Counted from the first letter of the stretch, positions 43,208 through 52,794 are shown. The stretch: 64,000 nt of DNA from Lysinibacillus sp. G4S2 (GCF_030348505.1 NZ_JAUCFJ010000002.1:5026001-5090000), one strand, 5' to 3'. Notes: a model not told the origin generated them from the sequence alone. Numbers and translations are program-made.

Positions 43208-43229
43208 AAAATTTCACTCCTTATCCTTA

Positions 43230-44054
43230 TTATAAAGCTAGTAAGGAGCGTCTGACTAACAGATAGCTATGCACATATTCATTGTGCTTTTTCATCCGAA
43301 CAATCGCATAATTTTGTTCAAATAATGTCGTTAAAATAGTACGAACTTTATAACGCCAGTCCCCTGCAAGCTTAGGGCTCTCTACTTTCATCTTTTGTAA
43401 AAGTTGAGGGATAGGTAATAAATAGGCGTCCTTATAAAATGATTGATCTCGTTGAAATTCACCTTCAATATCGAGCACAGGTAAGCCGTCCACCGTCAAA
43501 GACCAAGGCACAATTTCTTCAGCTTCTTCTTCCAATTCATCCAAGGAATCCTCCACTTGATTACGTTCAATCCACCACTCTACCACAATACGATCTGAAG
43601 GTAGCCCCTCGTTAAAATCATCCTGAAGCGGGCCATAATAATCATTTTCATATTGATAACTAAAAGCATTTAGCTTCAAAAATGATAAATTAGCCATACG
43701 TGCTTCTAGCGGATCAAATAACCAACGCACAAGCTGAAACCCGTGTTCTCTTGCATATTCCTGCTGGGCATGCTTTAATAATTCAGCTACACCTTGTTCA
43801 CGATATGTTTTCTCCACACCAATCATGTGTGAGTGCAAATACATCATCCCTTCACGACAACCAACAAAACAATAATTAAAGCCAATCAGCTTTTCACCCA
43901 AATATGCTCCAAGCACTAGTCCACCATTTTGTACAGCTGCTAACAATTGATGCAATGGAATAGCCTGACTCCCCCAAATTTTCACGTTCAAGATTTGTAC
44001 CTCTGCAATCTCTGTAGGTGTCATTATTTTTTGAATACGCACTCTTTCTAACAT
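43230..44054 (-). CDS. GNAT acyltransferase, probable succinyl-CoA:D-amino acid N-succinyltransferase
   Basis: 274 aa. GNAT fold in the N-terminal half (VLGAYLGEKLIGFNYCFVG, MIGVEKTYREQGVAELLKHA as the CoA loop, RWLFDPLEARMANLSFLKLN) and a family-specific C-terminal extension (about 150-274). The start overlaps the upstream stop by one base (TAATG), so it is coupled to the hydrolase gene. Succinyl specificity is inferred from the three-gene operon, not visible in the sequence. Confidence 0.75.
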   Translation of the reverse strand: MLERVRIQKIMTPTEIAEVQILNVKIWGSQAIPLHQLLAAVQNGGLVLGAYLGEKLIGFNYCFVGCREGMMYLHSHMIGVEKTYREQGVAELLKHAQQEYAREHGFQLVRWLFDPLEARMANLSFLKLNAFSYQYENDYYGPLQDDFNEGLPSDRIVVEWWIERNQVEDSLDELEEEAEEIVPWSLTVDGLPVLDIEGEFQRDQSFYKDAYLLPIPQLLQKMKVESPKLAGDWRYKVRTILTTLFEQNYAIVRMKKHNEYVHSYLLVRRSLLAL

Positions 44055-45199
44055 TATGCTGATTCCTCCTTTGTATTCCCTGACCCCAATGCTAACAATA
44101 CCGCTCTTGTAAGGATTTCAACTCCCGTTACTAGCCTTGCCTGCTTAAATTTCATCTTTGGATGATGTAGTCCTGGTGTTAACCCACAACCTAAACCTAA
44201 CATTGTAGATTTTAAATGCGGTCGTTGAACAGCATAATGATGAAAATCTTCTCCTCCCGGTGTACGCACTGGCTTTCGTAGTTTCGACAGTCCCACCGCT
44301 TGGACAATTGCCTGTTCCATAATATATTGAGCAGTTGGGTCTACCTCAGCTGCCACTACATTTGCTACAGTACGTAATTCAATCTGCACCTTATGCAAAA
44401 GCTTAGAGGAGTCAATTACTCGCTTTACTCCTTGTGCAAGTGCACCCATTACATCATTTTGCTGAGCTCGTATATCAATGGTGAACGATGCATTCCCAGG
44501 AATTATATTGCCAGATTCCCCTCCTGCTTGGAATTTTGTCATCTTAATAGATACAGGAACCATTGGATCTGTATGAATCGTTCTTAAATCTTCGATAATA
44601 GTTGCCCCTACCTCAATGGCATTCACACCGAGATGCGGTCTTGCAGCATGGGCATCTTCTCCAATAATTTCTCCTTCAAGCATCCGAGAGGCCCCGTGGT
44701 ACAATGCAGCACAATATGTACCGTCTTCAAGCTCATGCACAGGTCTTACATGGACACCAAATAAAAAGTCTAAATCATCAATGATTCCTTCTTTTAAAAC
44801 AGATAAAGCACCTGTTCCTTTTTCTTCAGCCGGTTGAAAAATGACACGAATTGTACCGTTGAATGATTGACCAAGCTCTTTCAAAAGTAATAGAGCACCG
44901 ATTGCCATCGTCATATGTCCGTCATGCCCACAGGAGTGATTCGCACGAAACTCACCATCTACCTCTTGCCATAATGCGTCCATGTCCGTACGCAAACCAA
45001 CTTTAGGATCACCATTTCCCACATCAACATAAAGCCCTGGAATGTTTTTAAAGCGGATTGGCGAAAAACCTTCACGTGTTAGTAAATCAAAAATATAATT
45101 TGTTGTTTCTACCTCATGCCAGCTTATTTCTGGATTCGCATGTAAATACGTGAAAATCTCCATTAATCTTGGCCTCAAACGATTTAAAGCTTCCTTCAT
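44054..45199 (-). CDS. M20-family amidohydrolase, probable N-acyl-L-amino acid deacylase
   Basis: 381 aa from the ATG at 45199 (GAGGGG 9 bases before). Metal-site motifs LRTDMDAL, HSCGHDGHMTMAIGA, FQPAEEKGTGA, and the dimerisation lid GEDAHAARPHLGVNAIEV. The C-terminal metal ligand lies in RTPGGEDFHHY. Same family as YkuR/HipO-type aminoacylases. First gene of the operon hydrolase - GNAT - racemase. It would release the L-amino acid from its N-succinyl form. Confidence 0.82.
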   Translation of the reverse strand: MKEALNRLRPRLMEIFTYLHANPEISWHEVETTNYIFDLLTREGFSPIRFKNIPGLYVDVGNGDPKVGLRTDMDALWQEVDGEFRANHSCGHDGHMTMAIGALLLLKELGQSFNGTIRVIFQPAEEKGTGALSVLKEGIIDDLDFLFGVHVRPVHELEDGTYCAALYHGASRMLEGEIIGEDAHAARPHLGVNAIEVGATIIEDLRTIHTDPMVPVSIKMTKFQAGGESGNIIPGNASFTIDIRAQQNDVMGALAQGVKRVIDSSKLLHKVQIELRTVANVVAAEVDPTAQYIMEQAIVQAVGLSKLRKPVRTPGGEDFHHYAVQRPHLKSTMLGLGCGLTPGLHHPKMKFKQARLVTGVEILTRAVLLALGSGNTKEESA

Positions 45200-45351
45200 A
45201 GCGAACAACCCCTCTATTTTTCATACTATTGAGATTATTATAACGAAAATAAAATCTTTTCTACAAACTTATACCCACATTCAGCAAATCTACTACATGG
45301 CAAAATCAATCTCTTCCAGGCTGTAAATAAATGGAGCGCACTCATAACTCA

Positions 45352-45413
45352 GGATTCCTTTCGTTCCGACTCGGCGCTATCTTTAGGTGTTCGATGAGCT
45401 GATTGGAGCAACA
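45352..45413 (+). repeat. degenerate type A fragment next to the minisatellite
   Basis: GATTCCTTTCGTTCCGACTC, GGCGCT, then GTTCGATGAGCTGATTGGAG: pieces of both arms and the centre of the type A repeat directly before the 12-bp tandem array. Confidence 0.5.
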
Positions 45414-45433
45414 TGGGTTTTTGTGTGTAAGTG

Positions 45434-45908
45434 GAGCGGCAAGCGAAGCGGCAAGCGAAGCGGCAAGCGAAGCGGCAAGCGAAGCGGCAAGCGAAGCGGC
45501 AAGCGAAGCGGCAAGCGAAGCGGCAAGCGAAGCGGCAAGCGAAGCGGCAAGCGAAGCGGCAAGCGAAGCGGCAAGCGAAGCGGCAAGCGAAGCGGCAAGC
45601 GAAGCGGCAAGCGAAGCGGCAAGCGAAGCGGCAAGCGAAGCGGCAAGCGAAGCGGCAAGCGAAGCGGCAAGCGAAGCGGCAAGCGAAGCGGCAAGCGAAG
45701 CGGCAAGCGAAGCGGCAAGCGAAGCGGCAAGCGAAGCGGCAAGCGAAGCGGCAAGCGAAGCGGCGAGCGGCAAGCGAAGCGGCAAGCGAAGCGGCAAGCG
45801 AAGCGGCAAGCGAAGCGGCAAGCGAAGCGGCAAGCGAAGCGGCAAGCGGAGCGGCAAGCGGAGCGGCGAAAGCGGAGCGGCGAAAGCGGAGCGGCGAAAG
45901 CGGAGCGG
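45434..45908 (+). repeat. 12-bp minisatellite (GCGGCAAGCGAA)n
   Basis: An unbroken run at about 45436-45763 (328 bp, about 27 copies), a 6-bp phase slip, seven more copies to about 45850, then degenerating GCGGCAAGCGGA and 14-bp GCGGCGAAAGCGGA units. Because 12 is a multiple of three, most frames on both strands stay open and give false proteins (SGKR, AASE, RQAK, AASL or RLPL repeats). No ribosome site or start codon supports coding. Confidence 0.93.
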
Positions 45909-45981
45909 CTGCAACAATATGTTGGTCACGAGGGCATTTTAAAGGACGTGATGCTTTATGATGCTCTATTTAATGGTTCTT

Positions 45982-46371
45982 TCCGTCGATCCATTGGTTC
46001 TTTCCGTCGTTCTGACTCTTCTTTCCGTCGCCTCGTTGGCTATCCGTCGCTCAGCCTCTTCTTTCCGTCGATTCCTTGATTCTATCCGTCACTTAACCTC
46101 TTCTTTCCGTCGATTCGGTAGTCCTATCCGTCGCCAGCTCTTCTTTCCGTCGATTCCTTGGTTCTATCCGTCGCTTTGACTCTTCTTTCCGTCGATTCGG
46201 TAGTCCTATCCGTCGCCAGTTCTTCTTTCCGTCGCTCCATTGGTTCTATCCGTCACTTCATCTCTTCTTTCCGTCACTTCGTTGGCTTTCCGTCGTTTTG
46301 GCTCTTCATCCGTCGTTCGGCTTCTTCTATCCTTCGCTCTAATGGTTCTTTCCATCACTTCAGCTCTTCTA
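45982..46371 (+). repeat. 21-bp-period array 3 (TCCGTCG core)
   Basis: Nineteen consecutive units beginning TCCGTC(G/A) or a close variant. Spacings are 21 bp in 14 cases, 19 in four and 20 in one. Unit endings TTCTT and TCCTA/TTCTA tend to alternate. Example unit: TCCGTCGATTCGGTAGTCCT + A. The gene-free stretch 45200-46442 is made up of the type A fragment, the minisatellite and this array. Confidence 0.9.
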
Positions 46372-46392
46372 ATTTTTTATGCCCCATAATAC

Positions 46393-46442
46393 AAAAAAGA
46401 TGCAAGTACAGCTATTTTAATAACTGTACTCACATCTTTTTA
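46393..46442. terminator. dtpT terminator
   Basis: AAAAAAGATG-C-AAGTACAG pairs with CTGTACT-CA-CATCTTTTT, with T-rich ends on both strands. Confidence 0.7.
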
Positions 46443-47930
46443 TTAGTTAATACCTCGCATTGCTTTTGAAATAATCGGCGAAAGTATTAATATTATAATC
46501 CCTAAAACAATAGATAAGAAACCTAAGAAGCCAAAGTACGTGAATTCACTTACCGCTTCATAAACCTTAACAAGTTGTGCGTTAATAGCTTGCGCTGCGG
46601 CACTTGTTAAAAACCAAAGTGACATTGTTTGTGCAGCAAAAGCCTTTGGAGCCAATTTTGTAGTAGCTGACAATCCTACTGGAGATAATAATAGCTCCCC
46701 AATTACAACTAAGAAGAATGACAGTACTAACCACCAAGGACTTACCAATGTTTCTCCACCTGATAAATATGCTGGAATCATCATAACTAAGAATGATAAT
46801 CCTGCGAAGAATAACGCAAATGCAAATTTACGTGGTGTAGATGGTTGTTTATCACCCAATTTTAACCATAACGTTGCAAATAACGGCGCCATCGTAATGA
46901 CGAATAACGGGTTTAATGATTGGAACCATGAAGATTGAAGCTGGAAGCCACCAATATTCAACTGCGTACGTGAATCAGCATACGTAGCTAAAATTGTAGC
47001 GCCTTGCTCCTGGATTGCCCAAAACATCACTGCTGATAAAAACAACGGAATATATGCAAGTAGACGAGACTTCTCATCTTTTGTTGTTTTTTCACTACGA
47101 TACATGACAAAAAAGAACACTGTTGGAATGATAACCCCAAGAGCCGTAATGATTAAACTAAAAACATCCACTGTCAATACACCAGTTTTAATGCCAATAC
47201 CACCTGCTATGATGATAAGTAAGGCCGCAATTCCAAACTGTGTAAAGACTTTTTTACGCTCTTCAGGCTTTAATGGATTATTTACTTGTAAGCCTGCTAC
47301 GCCTAGATATTTTTTCTCTGTTAATTTATAAACAATTAAACCAATTAACATCCCTAACCCTGCTACACCGAAGCCAAGGTGGAAACTATACTTTTGTCCA
47401 ATTGTTCCGACAATAAATGGTGCAATGAATGCCCCCATGTTAATACCCATATAGAAAATTGAAAAACCTGCATCACGACGATTATCAGCTTCAGCATAAA
47501 TATCTCCAACAACGCTAGAAACGTTCGGTTTTAATAAGCCTGTCCCGATAACAATAAAGGCCATTGAAGCAAATAACATGCCCACACCGCCAGGTAATGC
47601 TAGCAGTAAATGACCAATCATAATAAACACGCCACCATAAAAAATAGTTCTACGTGTACCTAACAGTCGATCGGCAATCCAGCCACCAATTATCCCAGAC
47701 ATATAGACAAGTGAGCCGTAGATGGCCATAATGGAGTTCGCTGTTCCACGATCTAGACCTAGACCGCCTTCATTCAATTCATAGTACATAAAGAAAATCA
47801 GAATTGCTCGCATACCGTAGTATGAGAATCGTTCCCAAAATTCTGTGAAAAATAATGTAAAGAGCCCTTTAGGGTGTCCGACAAAGCCATTTTGAGGGAC
47901 GGATTTAACAATTTCATCTTTAGTAGACAT
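46443..47930 (-). CDS. dtpT: POT/PTR-family proton-coupled di-/tripeptide transporter
   Basis: 495 aa from the ATG at 47930 (GAGAGGG 7 bases before); an upstream frame to 47954 is less likely. About 14 membrane spans. PTR2 signatures: FFTEFWERFSYYGMRAILIF (ExxERFxYYG proton-coupling motif) and GFSIFYMGINMGAFIAPFIV. It imports short peptides. The 47931-48294 gap upstream is very AT-rich and holds presumably its promoter, but nothing I can place. Confidence 0.92.
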   Translation of the reverse strand: MSTKDEIVKSVPQNGFVGHPKGLFTLFFTEFWERFSYYGMRAILIFFMYYELNEGGLGLDRGTANSIMAIYGSLVYMSGIIGGWIADRLLGTRRTIFYGGVFIMIGHLLLALPGGVGMLFASMAFIVIGTGLLKPNVSSVVGDIYAEADNRRDAGFSIFYMGINMGAFIAPFIVGTIGQKYSFHLGFGVAGLGMLIGLIVYKLTEKKYLGVAGLQVNNPLKPEERKKVFTQFGIAALLIIIAGGIGIKTGVLTVDVFSLIITALGVIIPTVFFFVMYRSEKTTKDEKSRLLAYIPLFLSAVMFWAIQEQGATILATYADSRTQLNIGGFQLQSSWFQSLNPLFVITMAPLFATLWLKLGDKQPSTPRKFAFALFFAGLSFLVMMIPAYLSGGETLVSPWWLVLSFFLVVIGELLLSPVGLSATTKLAPKAFAAQTMSLWFLTSAAAQAINAQLVKVYEAVSEFTYFGFLGFLSIVLGIIILILSPIISKAMRGIN

Positions 47931-48294
47931 AAAAATACCCTCTCCCAATTTCATTATTCAATAAAAATATTATTACCCATTAATAAGGATAAATAACTAT
48001 GTTTCATCATACTAAAGCGTTTTAAAAACTTTTTCAAGAGTTTTAAAAAATGTTGGAAATTTATCATTTTTCTATAAATTAAGAATATTTTTTCTGCTTT
48101 TATATCAAAACCCTTGATATCCCTAAGTTCCCTCACTTTTCGAAACCACCTAAATTACAAATTAACAAAAAATTATTCTAAAATATTTTATAATCAGATT
48201 ATTTTTTCTTTTAACGAACAAGCTAGGATTAACCTAAATTTCATGTAATGCGATATAAATCTGCTATCTTCATTATGCTTTTTTCAAAAAAAAA

Positions 48295-48323
48295 TATGCA
48301 AGAAGTGAAGTGCTTCTTGCATA
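48295..48323 (-). terminator. hflX terminator
   Basis: TATGCAAGAAG pairs with CTTCTTGCATA; the minus strand continues TTTTTTTTTG. Confidence 0.85.
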
Positions 48324-48340
48324 CTTTTAAACGTCATTGA

Positions 48341-49627
48341 TTATTTAATTACATATTGCTGATATTTCGCATAATCCGCTTCTTTTACCTCTAGTGTTAA
48401 CAGCGTACCATTTTCTTCATACGCTGTTTCATAGACAGATGCATATTCATTTAAATAAGATACGATATTTCCTTGTTCATACGGAATGAGCATTTTACAT
48501 GTTACATAATCCGAGAAAATATGGTGACGGATCATTTGGAGTAATTCCTCTAATCCAATCGCTTGCTTCGCTGAAATCCAAATATTATCACCGCTGACAA
48601 CAGGGTATGGGACGTTTGCTATATCCGCTTTATTATAAACATAAATTGTCGGAATTCCCTCAACACCAACTGCTTTAAGCGTTTCATTTGTTACTTCCAT
48701 CATAAAGCCATGCTCAGCATTTGAAACATCTACAACATGTAGCAATAAGTCGGCATCGCGAGCTTCTTCCAATGTTGAGCGGAATGCTTTCACTAAATGA
48801 TGTGGTAATTTGCTAACGAAGCCAACTGTATCTGTTAATAAGAATGTCTTATTATCGTTCAATTCTATTTGACGGACAGATGTTTCAAGTGTGGCAAAAA
48901 GCATATCCTTTTCAAACACTTGTTTATGATCTTCCTGCCCTATTTTCGTAAGTAACTGATTCATAATGGTTGACTTACCAGCATTCGTATAGCCAACAAT
49001 CGAAACGACAGGGACAGCATTTTTGCGTCGTTGTTTACGCTGCGTCTCTCGTTGCTCCTTTACATGTTCTAGCTCCTTCTTTATTTTCGAAATCTGATCC
49101 TCAATTTTTCGACGGTCTAGCTCTAGCTTTGTCTCACCAGCACCACGGTTTTTAAATCCGCCTCCTGTGCCACCACCTTGACGGCTGAGAGACGCATGTA
49201 AGCCGACTAAACGCGGTAGCATATATTGCAATTGTGCTAATTCAACTTGCATCTGTGCTTCACGTGTTTTAGCGCGACGTCCAAAAATATCTAAAATCAA
49301 CATCGTTCTATCAATAACCTTCGTCTCTAAATCACGCTCTAAATTGCGGATTTGTGAAGGTGATAATTCATCATTAAAAATTACTAAATTTGCTTGTGCT
49401 TCATCATAAAAGTTTTTTATTTCTTCAATTTTACCAGTACCAACATAATGAGAAGGCGTAATGCGCTCTAAATTTTGTGTGACTATGCCGACAACTTCTA
49501 CATTTAAAGCCTCAGCTAAATTTTTAAGCTCCTCCATTGAATAATCAAAATGCTCATCATTCCGTAAATTTACGCCAACTAAAATAGCCTTTTCCAATAA
49601 AATATCTACTTCCTTAATTCTATCCAT
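48341..49627 (-). CDS. hflX: ribosome-associated GTPase HflX
   Basis: 428 aa. N-terminal HflX domain (ILVGVNLRN, VGTGKIEEIKNF, FGRRAKTREAQMQVELAQLQ), a coiled-coil linker rich in Lys/Glu, and a G domain with GYTNAGKST (G1), DTVGFVSKLP (G3) and NKAD (G4). It splits or rescues 70S ribosomes under stress. The long Gly-rich RQGGGTGGGFKNRGAGETKL is the usual HflX loop. Monocistronic with its own terminator. Confidence 0.94.
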   Translation of the reverse strand: MDRIKEVDILLEKAILVGVNLRNDEHFDYSMEELKNLAEALNVEVVGIVTQNLERITPSHYVGTGKIEEIKNFYDEAQANLVIFNDELSPSQIRNLERDLETKVIDRTMLILDIFGRRAKTREAQMQVELAQLQYMLPRLVGLHASLSRQGGGTGGGFKNRGAGETKLELDRRKIEDQISKIKKELEHVKEQRETQRKQRRKNAVPVVSIVGYTNAGKSTIMNQLLTKIGQEDHKQVFEKDMLFATLETSVRQIELNDNKTFLLTDTVGFVSKLPHHLVKAFRSTLEEARDADLLLHVVDVSNAEHGFMMEVTNETLKAVGVEGIPTIYVYNKADIANVPYPVVSGDNIWISAKQAIGLEELLQMIRHHIFSDYVTCKMLIPYEQGNIVSYLNEYASVYETAYEENGTLLTLEVKEADYAKYQQYVIK

Positions 49628-49728
49628 CCACGAACCTCCCCCAATGCCCTGACACTACTACGACAAATTTTCTCCATCTTACCATATAATGCCCTATTTC
49701 GTGTCGTTTAACATGTATATCGAAAAAA

Positions 49729-49752
49729 TGCGCCTTCTTTGCAAAAGGCGCA
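49729..49752 (-). terminator. putP terminator
   Basis: TGCGCCTT pairs with AAGGCGCA; the minus strand continues TTTTTTCG. Confidence 0.75.
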
Positions 49753-49762
49753 CTTCATTCAT

Positions 49763-51250
49763 TTACTTCCGTTCTTCTTTTAGTAAAACTACAGTACGAT
49801 TGAATTCATCTTCAATATCTTTATTCGGTTTATACGTCAAAATGCTGACAACAACCGCCACGAGTAAGCATACTAAGAAGCCTGGAACAATCTCATACAA
49901 TGTCTCAGATAAGAACTTTATTTTCCCCCAAATAAAGGCTGTTGCGGCACCTGCAACCATTCCACTGAGGGCCCCGTAATTCGTTAATTTTCTCCAATAT
50001 AGGGACAGCAGTATAATTGGACCGAATGCTGCACCAAAGCCAGCCCAAGCAAAGCCCACTAAGCTCAAAACAGAACTGTCTGGATTCCATGCTAAAATCG
50101 CTGCGATAATAGCTACAACTAACACAGCGACACGGCCAACAAAGACATAATGCTTATCGTCTGCCGTTTTATTAAACAAAGCTTTGTAAATGTCTTCTAC
50201 AAGCGCTGATGAAGTAACAATTAATTGCGATGAAATTGTACTCATAACAGCAGCTAAAATGGCAGCTAGCATGATTCCTGCAATAAATGGATGGAATAAG
50301 ATTTGGCCAAGTACAATAAATACTGTCTCAGCGTCCTTTAACTCACCTGCATTTTGCTCATAATAAGCCACACCTACCAAAGCTGTTGCAATCGCTCCGA
50401 ATAAACTTAACATCATCCAACCAATACCGATACGACGCGCTTGCTTTGTTTCTTTTACTGAACTAATAGCCATAAAGCGCACGATAATATGTGGTTGTCC
50501 AAAATAACCTAGTCCCCATGCAACTGAAGAAATAATTAATGCTGCAGTTGCAGTCGTAGGTAATAAGCTCAGATGTTCAGGTTTTACAGCTTTAATAGAT
50601 GCAATAGTGTCTCCAATTCCACCTGTTAAAGACAATCCAAATAGCGGTACAGTAATAAGCGCTAAAAACATAATGAGACCTTGTAAAAAGTCTGTATAAC
50701 TAACCGCTAAAAACCCACCAAACAATGTGTATGCCACAACAACTGCAGATACAATTAATAAGCCAGTATGGTATTCATAGCCAAATGAACTATCAAAAAA
50801 TTTGCCTCCTGCAACCATTCCTGAGGATACATAAAATGTAAAAAATATTAAAATAATAATACCTGACGCAATTCTTATTAACTTTGTGTTGTCACGTAAA
50901 CGATTATCTAAATAACTCGGAATAGTAATTGAGTCATTAGAAACTTGTGTATATACACGTAGTCTTGGTGCTACCAATAGCCAATTCAAATACGCTCCGA
51001 TTGTTAAACCAATGGCAATCCAGGCCTCCACAATTCCAGATAAATAGATTGCACCTGGTAAACCCATTAACAGCCAGCCAGACATATCTGCTGCACCTGC
51101 GCTCAGCGCCGTGACAGCAGGCCCTAGTGAACGCCCACCAAGCATGTAATCCGTTAAATTCGATGTTCTAACAAATGCATACCAACCGATTCCTAACATA
51201 GCAACCATATAAATAATAATCGCAAGTAATTGATACATGTTTGCCGACAT
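49763..51250 (-). CDS. putP: sodium/proline symporter
   Basis: 495 aa SSS-family (LeuT-fold) transporter with 13 spans. N-terminal YMLGGRSLGPAVTALSAGAA-DMSGW, the SSS signature GYFGQPHIIVRFMAI, and MSTISSQLIVTSSALVEDIY with the Na+-site Ser/Thr residues. These fit PutP/OpuE of Bacillus: proline uptake for nutrition or osmoprotection. Not next to proline catabolic genes. Confidence 0.9.
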   Translation of the reverse strand: MSANMYQLLAIIIYMVAMLGIGWYAFVRTSNLTDYMLGGRSLGPAVTALSAGAADMSGWLLMGLPGAIYLSGIVEAWIAIGLTIGAYLNWLLVAPRLRVYTQVSNDSITIPSYLDNRLRDNTKLIRIASGIIILIFFTFYVSSGMVAGGKFFDSSFGYEYHTGLLIVSAVVVAYTLFGGFLAVSYTDFLQGLIMFLALITVPLFGLSLTGGIGDTIASIKAVKPEHLSLLPTTATAALIISSVAWGLGYFGQPHIIVRFMAISSVKETKQARRIGIGWMMLSLFGAIATALVGVAYYEQNAGELKDAETVFIVLGQILFHPFIAGIMLAAILAAVMSTISSQLIVTSSALVEDIYKALFNKTADDKHYVFVGRVAVLVVAIIAAILAWNPDSSVLSLVGFAWAGFGAAFGPIILLSLYWRKLTNYGALSGMVAGAATAFIWGKIKFLSETLYEIVPGFLVCLLVAVVVSILTYKPNKDIEDEFNRTVVLLKEERK

Positions 51251-51428
51251 ATTGCTCCCCCTCTTTCCCTGTTAATTTTCTTTAAGAACTCTTTAATAAA
51301 AATACCACAAATATACAAATTAACCTATAATCATTCAGAAAACTAATTCCACATTGTAAAGTAACATTGTACTATGAAAAATGTGTTAAACTAGTGCCAT
51401 CTATTAAACGGTAAAGAAGGCGAAATAT

Positions 51429-52589
51429 ATGTCATTTGAAGAAATGAAAGCTCAGCTTATGGAGCGAATATTACAACAGCAGCTCGTTACTGCTACAATC
51501 AGTCAACCCCGTTTGAAATCAAACGAAGTAAAACGCATCAAACTAAAGCCTTTATTGCTAAAGGATGTTTACCATATACAAATTGAATACCAATTTGAAC
51601 GTATTTTAAAACACGAAAACATTTTATTAGAAAAATTCCCCGCTAAGCTAGAAGCATTTTTTAACGATTTCCGTCAAGCACATGTTGATTTTATGGATGA
51701 AAAAGTACAAGTTCAGTTATCAAAAAAGAACAAAGTACTATGGAAATCTGATAAATCTTCGACTCCAAAGCAAGTAGATTTAGCGCATAATCGCAAGAAA
51801 AACTATTTACTGGCAGAGGATAAGCCATATCCTTTTTTAATTCGTCTTGGGGTGCAAACAGAAGAAGGCAAAATAAAAAAACAAAAATACGATAAATTTA
51901 AACAAATTAACCGCTTCATCGAATTTATTGATGATGCATTAACATATTTGCCAAAGGATCGTCAGGTTCGTATTTTAGATTTTGGTTCAGGCAAATCCTA
52001 TTTAACGTTCGCCCTATACCATTATTTAAAAATTGAAAAAGGCTTAGATATTCGTGTCACTGGTTTAGATTTAAAGAAAGAAGTCATTGAAGAATGCTCA
52101 CAAATTGCACAAGATTTAGGCTATGAGCAACTCGAATTTCTAGTAGGAGATATTAATGATTATAACGATGAGTCAGCTGTGGACATGGTGGTGACGCTTC
52201 ACGCCTGTGATGTTGCCACAGATATGGCATTAGCCCGCGCTGTAAAATGGGGAGCGAGCGTAATTTTAAGTGTTCCTTGTTGCCAGCACGAGCTAAATCG
52301 CCAGCTTCACACACCGTCACTTGATATCATGCTTCAGCACGGTCTTGTACGAGAACGTTTCGCAGCACTCGCAACCGACTCAATCCGAGCAGAAATTTTA
52401 TCACTCGTTGGCTACGAGGCCAAATTGCTGGAGTTCATCGATATGGAAAATACACCGAAAAACATTCTAATTCGAGCATATAAGACCGGTAAAAAGCCAA
52501 GTTCCGAACAGCGTGCTAACTATGATGCGTTTTTAAAATTGCTAAATGCCAAGCCGTTTTTAGCAAATGAGTTAAAGGCTTACTTGTAA
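51429..52589 (+). CDS. class I SAM-dependent methyltransferase (Methyltransf_32 type)
   Basis: 386 aa. An N-terminal region of about 165 residues, then a Rossmann methyltransferase: motif I RILDFGSGKSYLTFALYHYL, TGLDLKKEV, and the VTLHACDVATDMALARAV plus VPCCQHEL motifs of the GSTCD/RRNAD1-like family (Methyltransf_32). The Cys pair is conserved in that family. The substrate, perhaps RNA, is not known. AAGAAGG lies before the ATG. It converges on the ABC permease gene across array 4. Confidence 0.82.
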   Translation: MSFEEMKAQLMERILQQQLVTATISQPRLKSNEVKRIKLKPLLLKDVYHIQIEYQFERILKHENILLEKFPAKLEAFFNDFRQAHVDFMDEKVQVQLSKKNKVLWKSDKSSTPKQVDLAHNRKKNYLLAEDKPYPFLIRLGVQTEEGKIKKQKYDKFKQINRFIEFIDDALTYLPKDRQVRILDFGSGKSYLTFALYHYLKIEKGLDIRVTGLDLKKEVIEECSQIAQDLGYEQLEFLVGDINDYNDESAVDMVVTLHACDVATDMALARAVKWGASVILSVPCCQHELNRQLHTPSLDIMLQHGLVRERFAALATDSIRAEILSLVGYEAKLLEFIDMENTPKNILIRAYKTGKKPSSEQRANYDAFLKLLNAKPFLANELKAYL

Positions 52590-52597
52590 AATATCGC

Positions 52598-52794
52598 GGT
52601 ATTTGTGGGTAGGCGCGGGTATTCACGCTCCTTCCGCGAGTATTTCATGGGGACGCGCGGGTATTTACCCTCCTTCCGCGGGTATTTCATGATGACGCGC
52701 AGGTATTCGCCCTCCTCCCGCGGGTATTTCATGGACGCGCGGGTATTCGCTCTCCTTCCGCGGGTATTTCATGGCGACGCGCGGGTATTTCTAA
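52598..52794 (+). repeat. 21-bp-period array 4 (CGCGGGTATTT core)
   Basis: Eleven GGTATT cores (one GAGTATT) at 52598, 52618, 52639, 52660, 52681, 52702, 52723, 52742, 52763, 52784 region: spacings are 21 bp except one 20 and one 19. Spacers alternate (ACCCTCCTTCC type and CATGATGACGC type), so the visible unit is 42 bp. GC-rich against the genome. It begins 9 bp after the methyltransferase stop. Confidence 0.87.

Noticed and set aside
45342..46079. Several overlapping long open frames encoding SGKR, AASE, RQAK, AASL or RLPL repeats
   Set aside because: A 12-bp tandem repeat keeps most frames on both strands open; none has a ribosome site or a non-repetitive domain.
45434..46371. CRISPR-like appearance of regular repeats
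   Set aside because: Spacers are only 10-14 bp and themselves repeat, units are 12 or 21 bp, and no cas genes are present.
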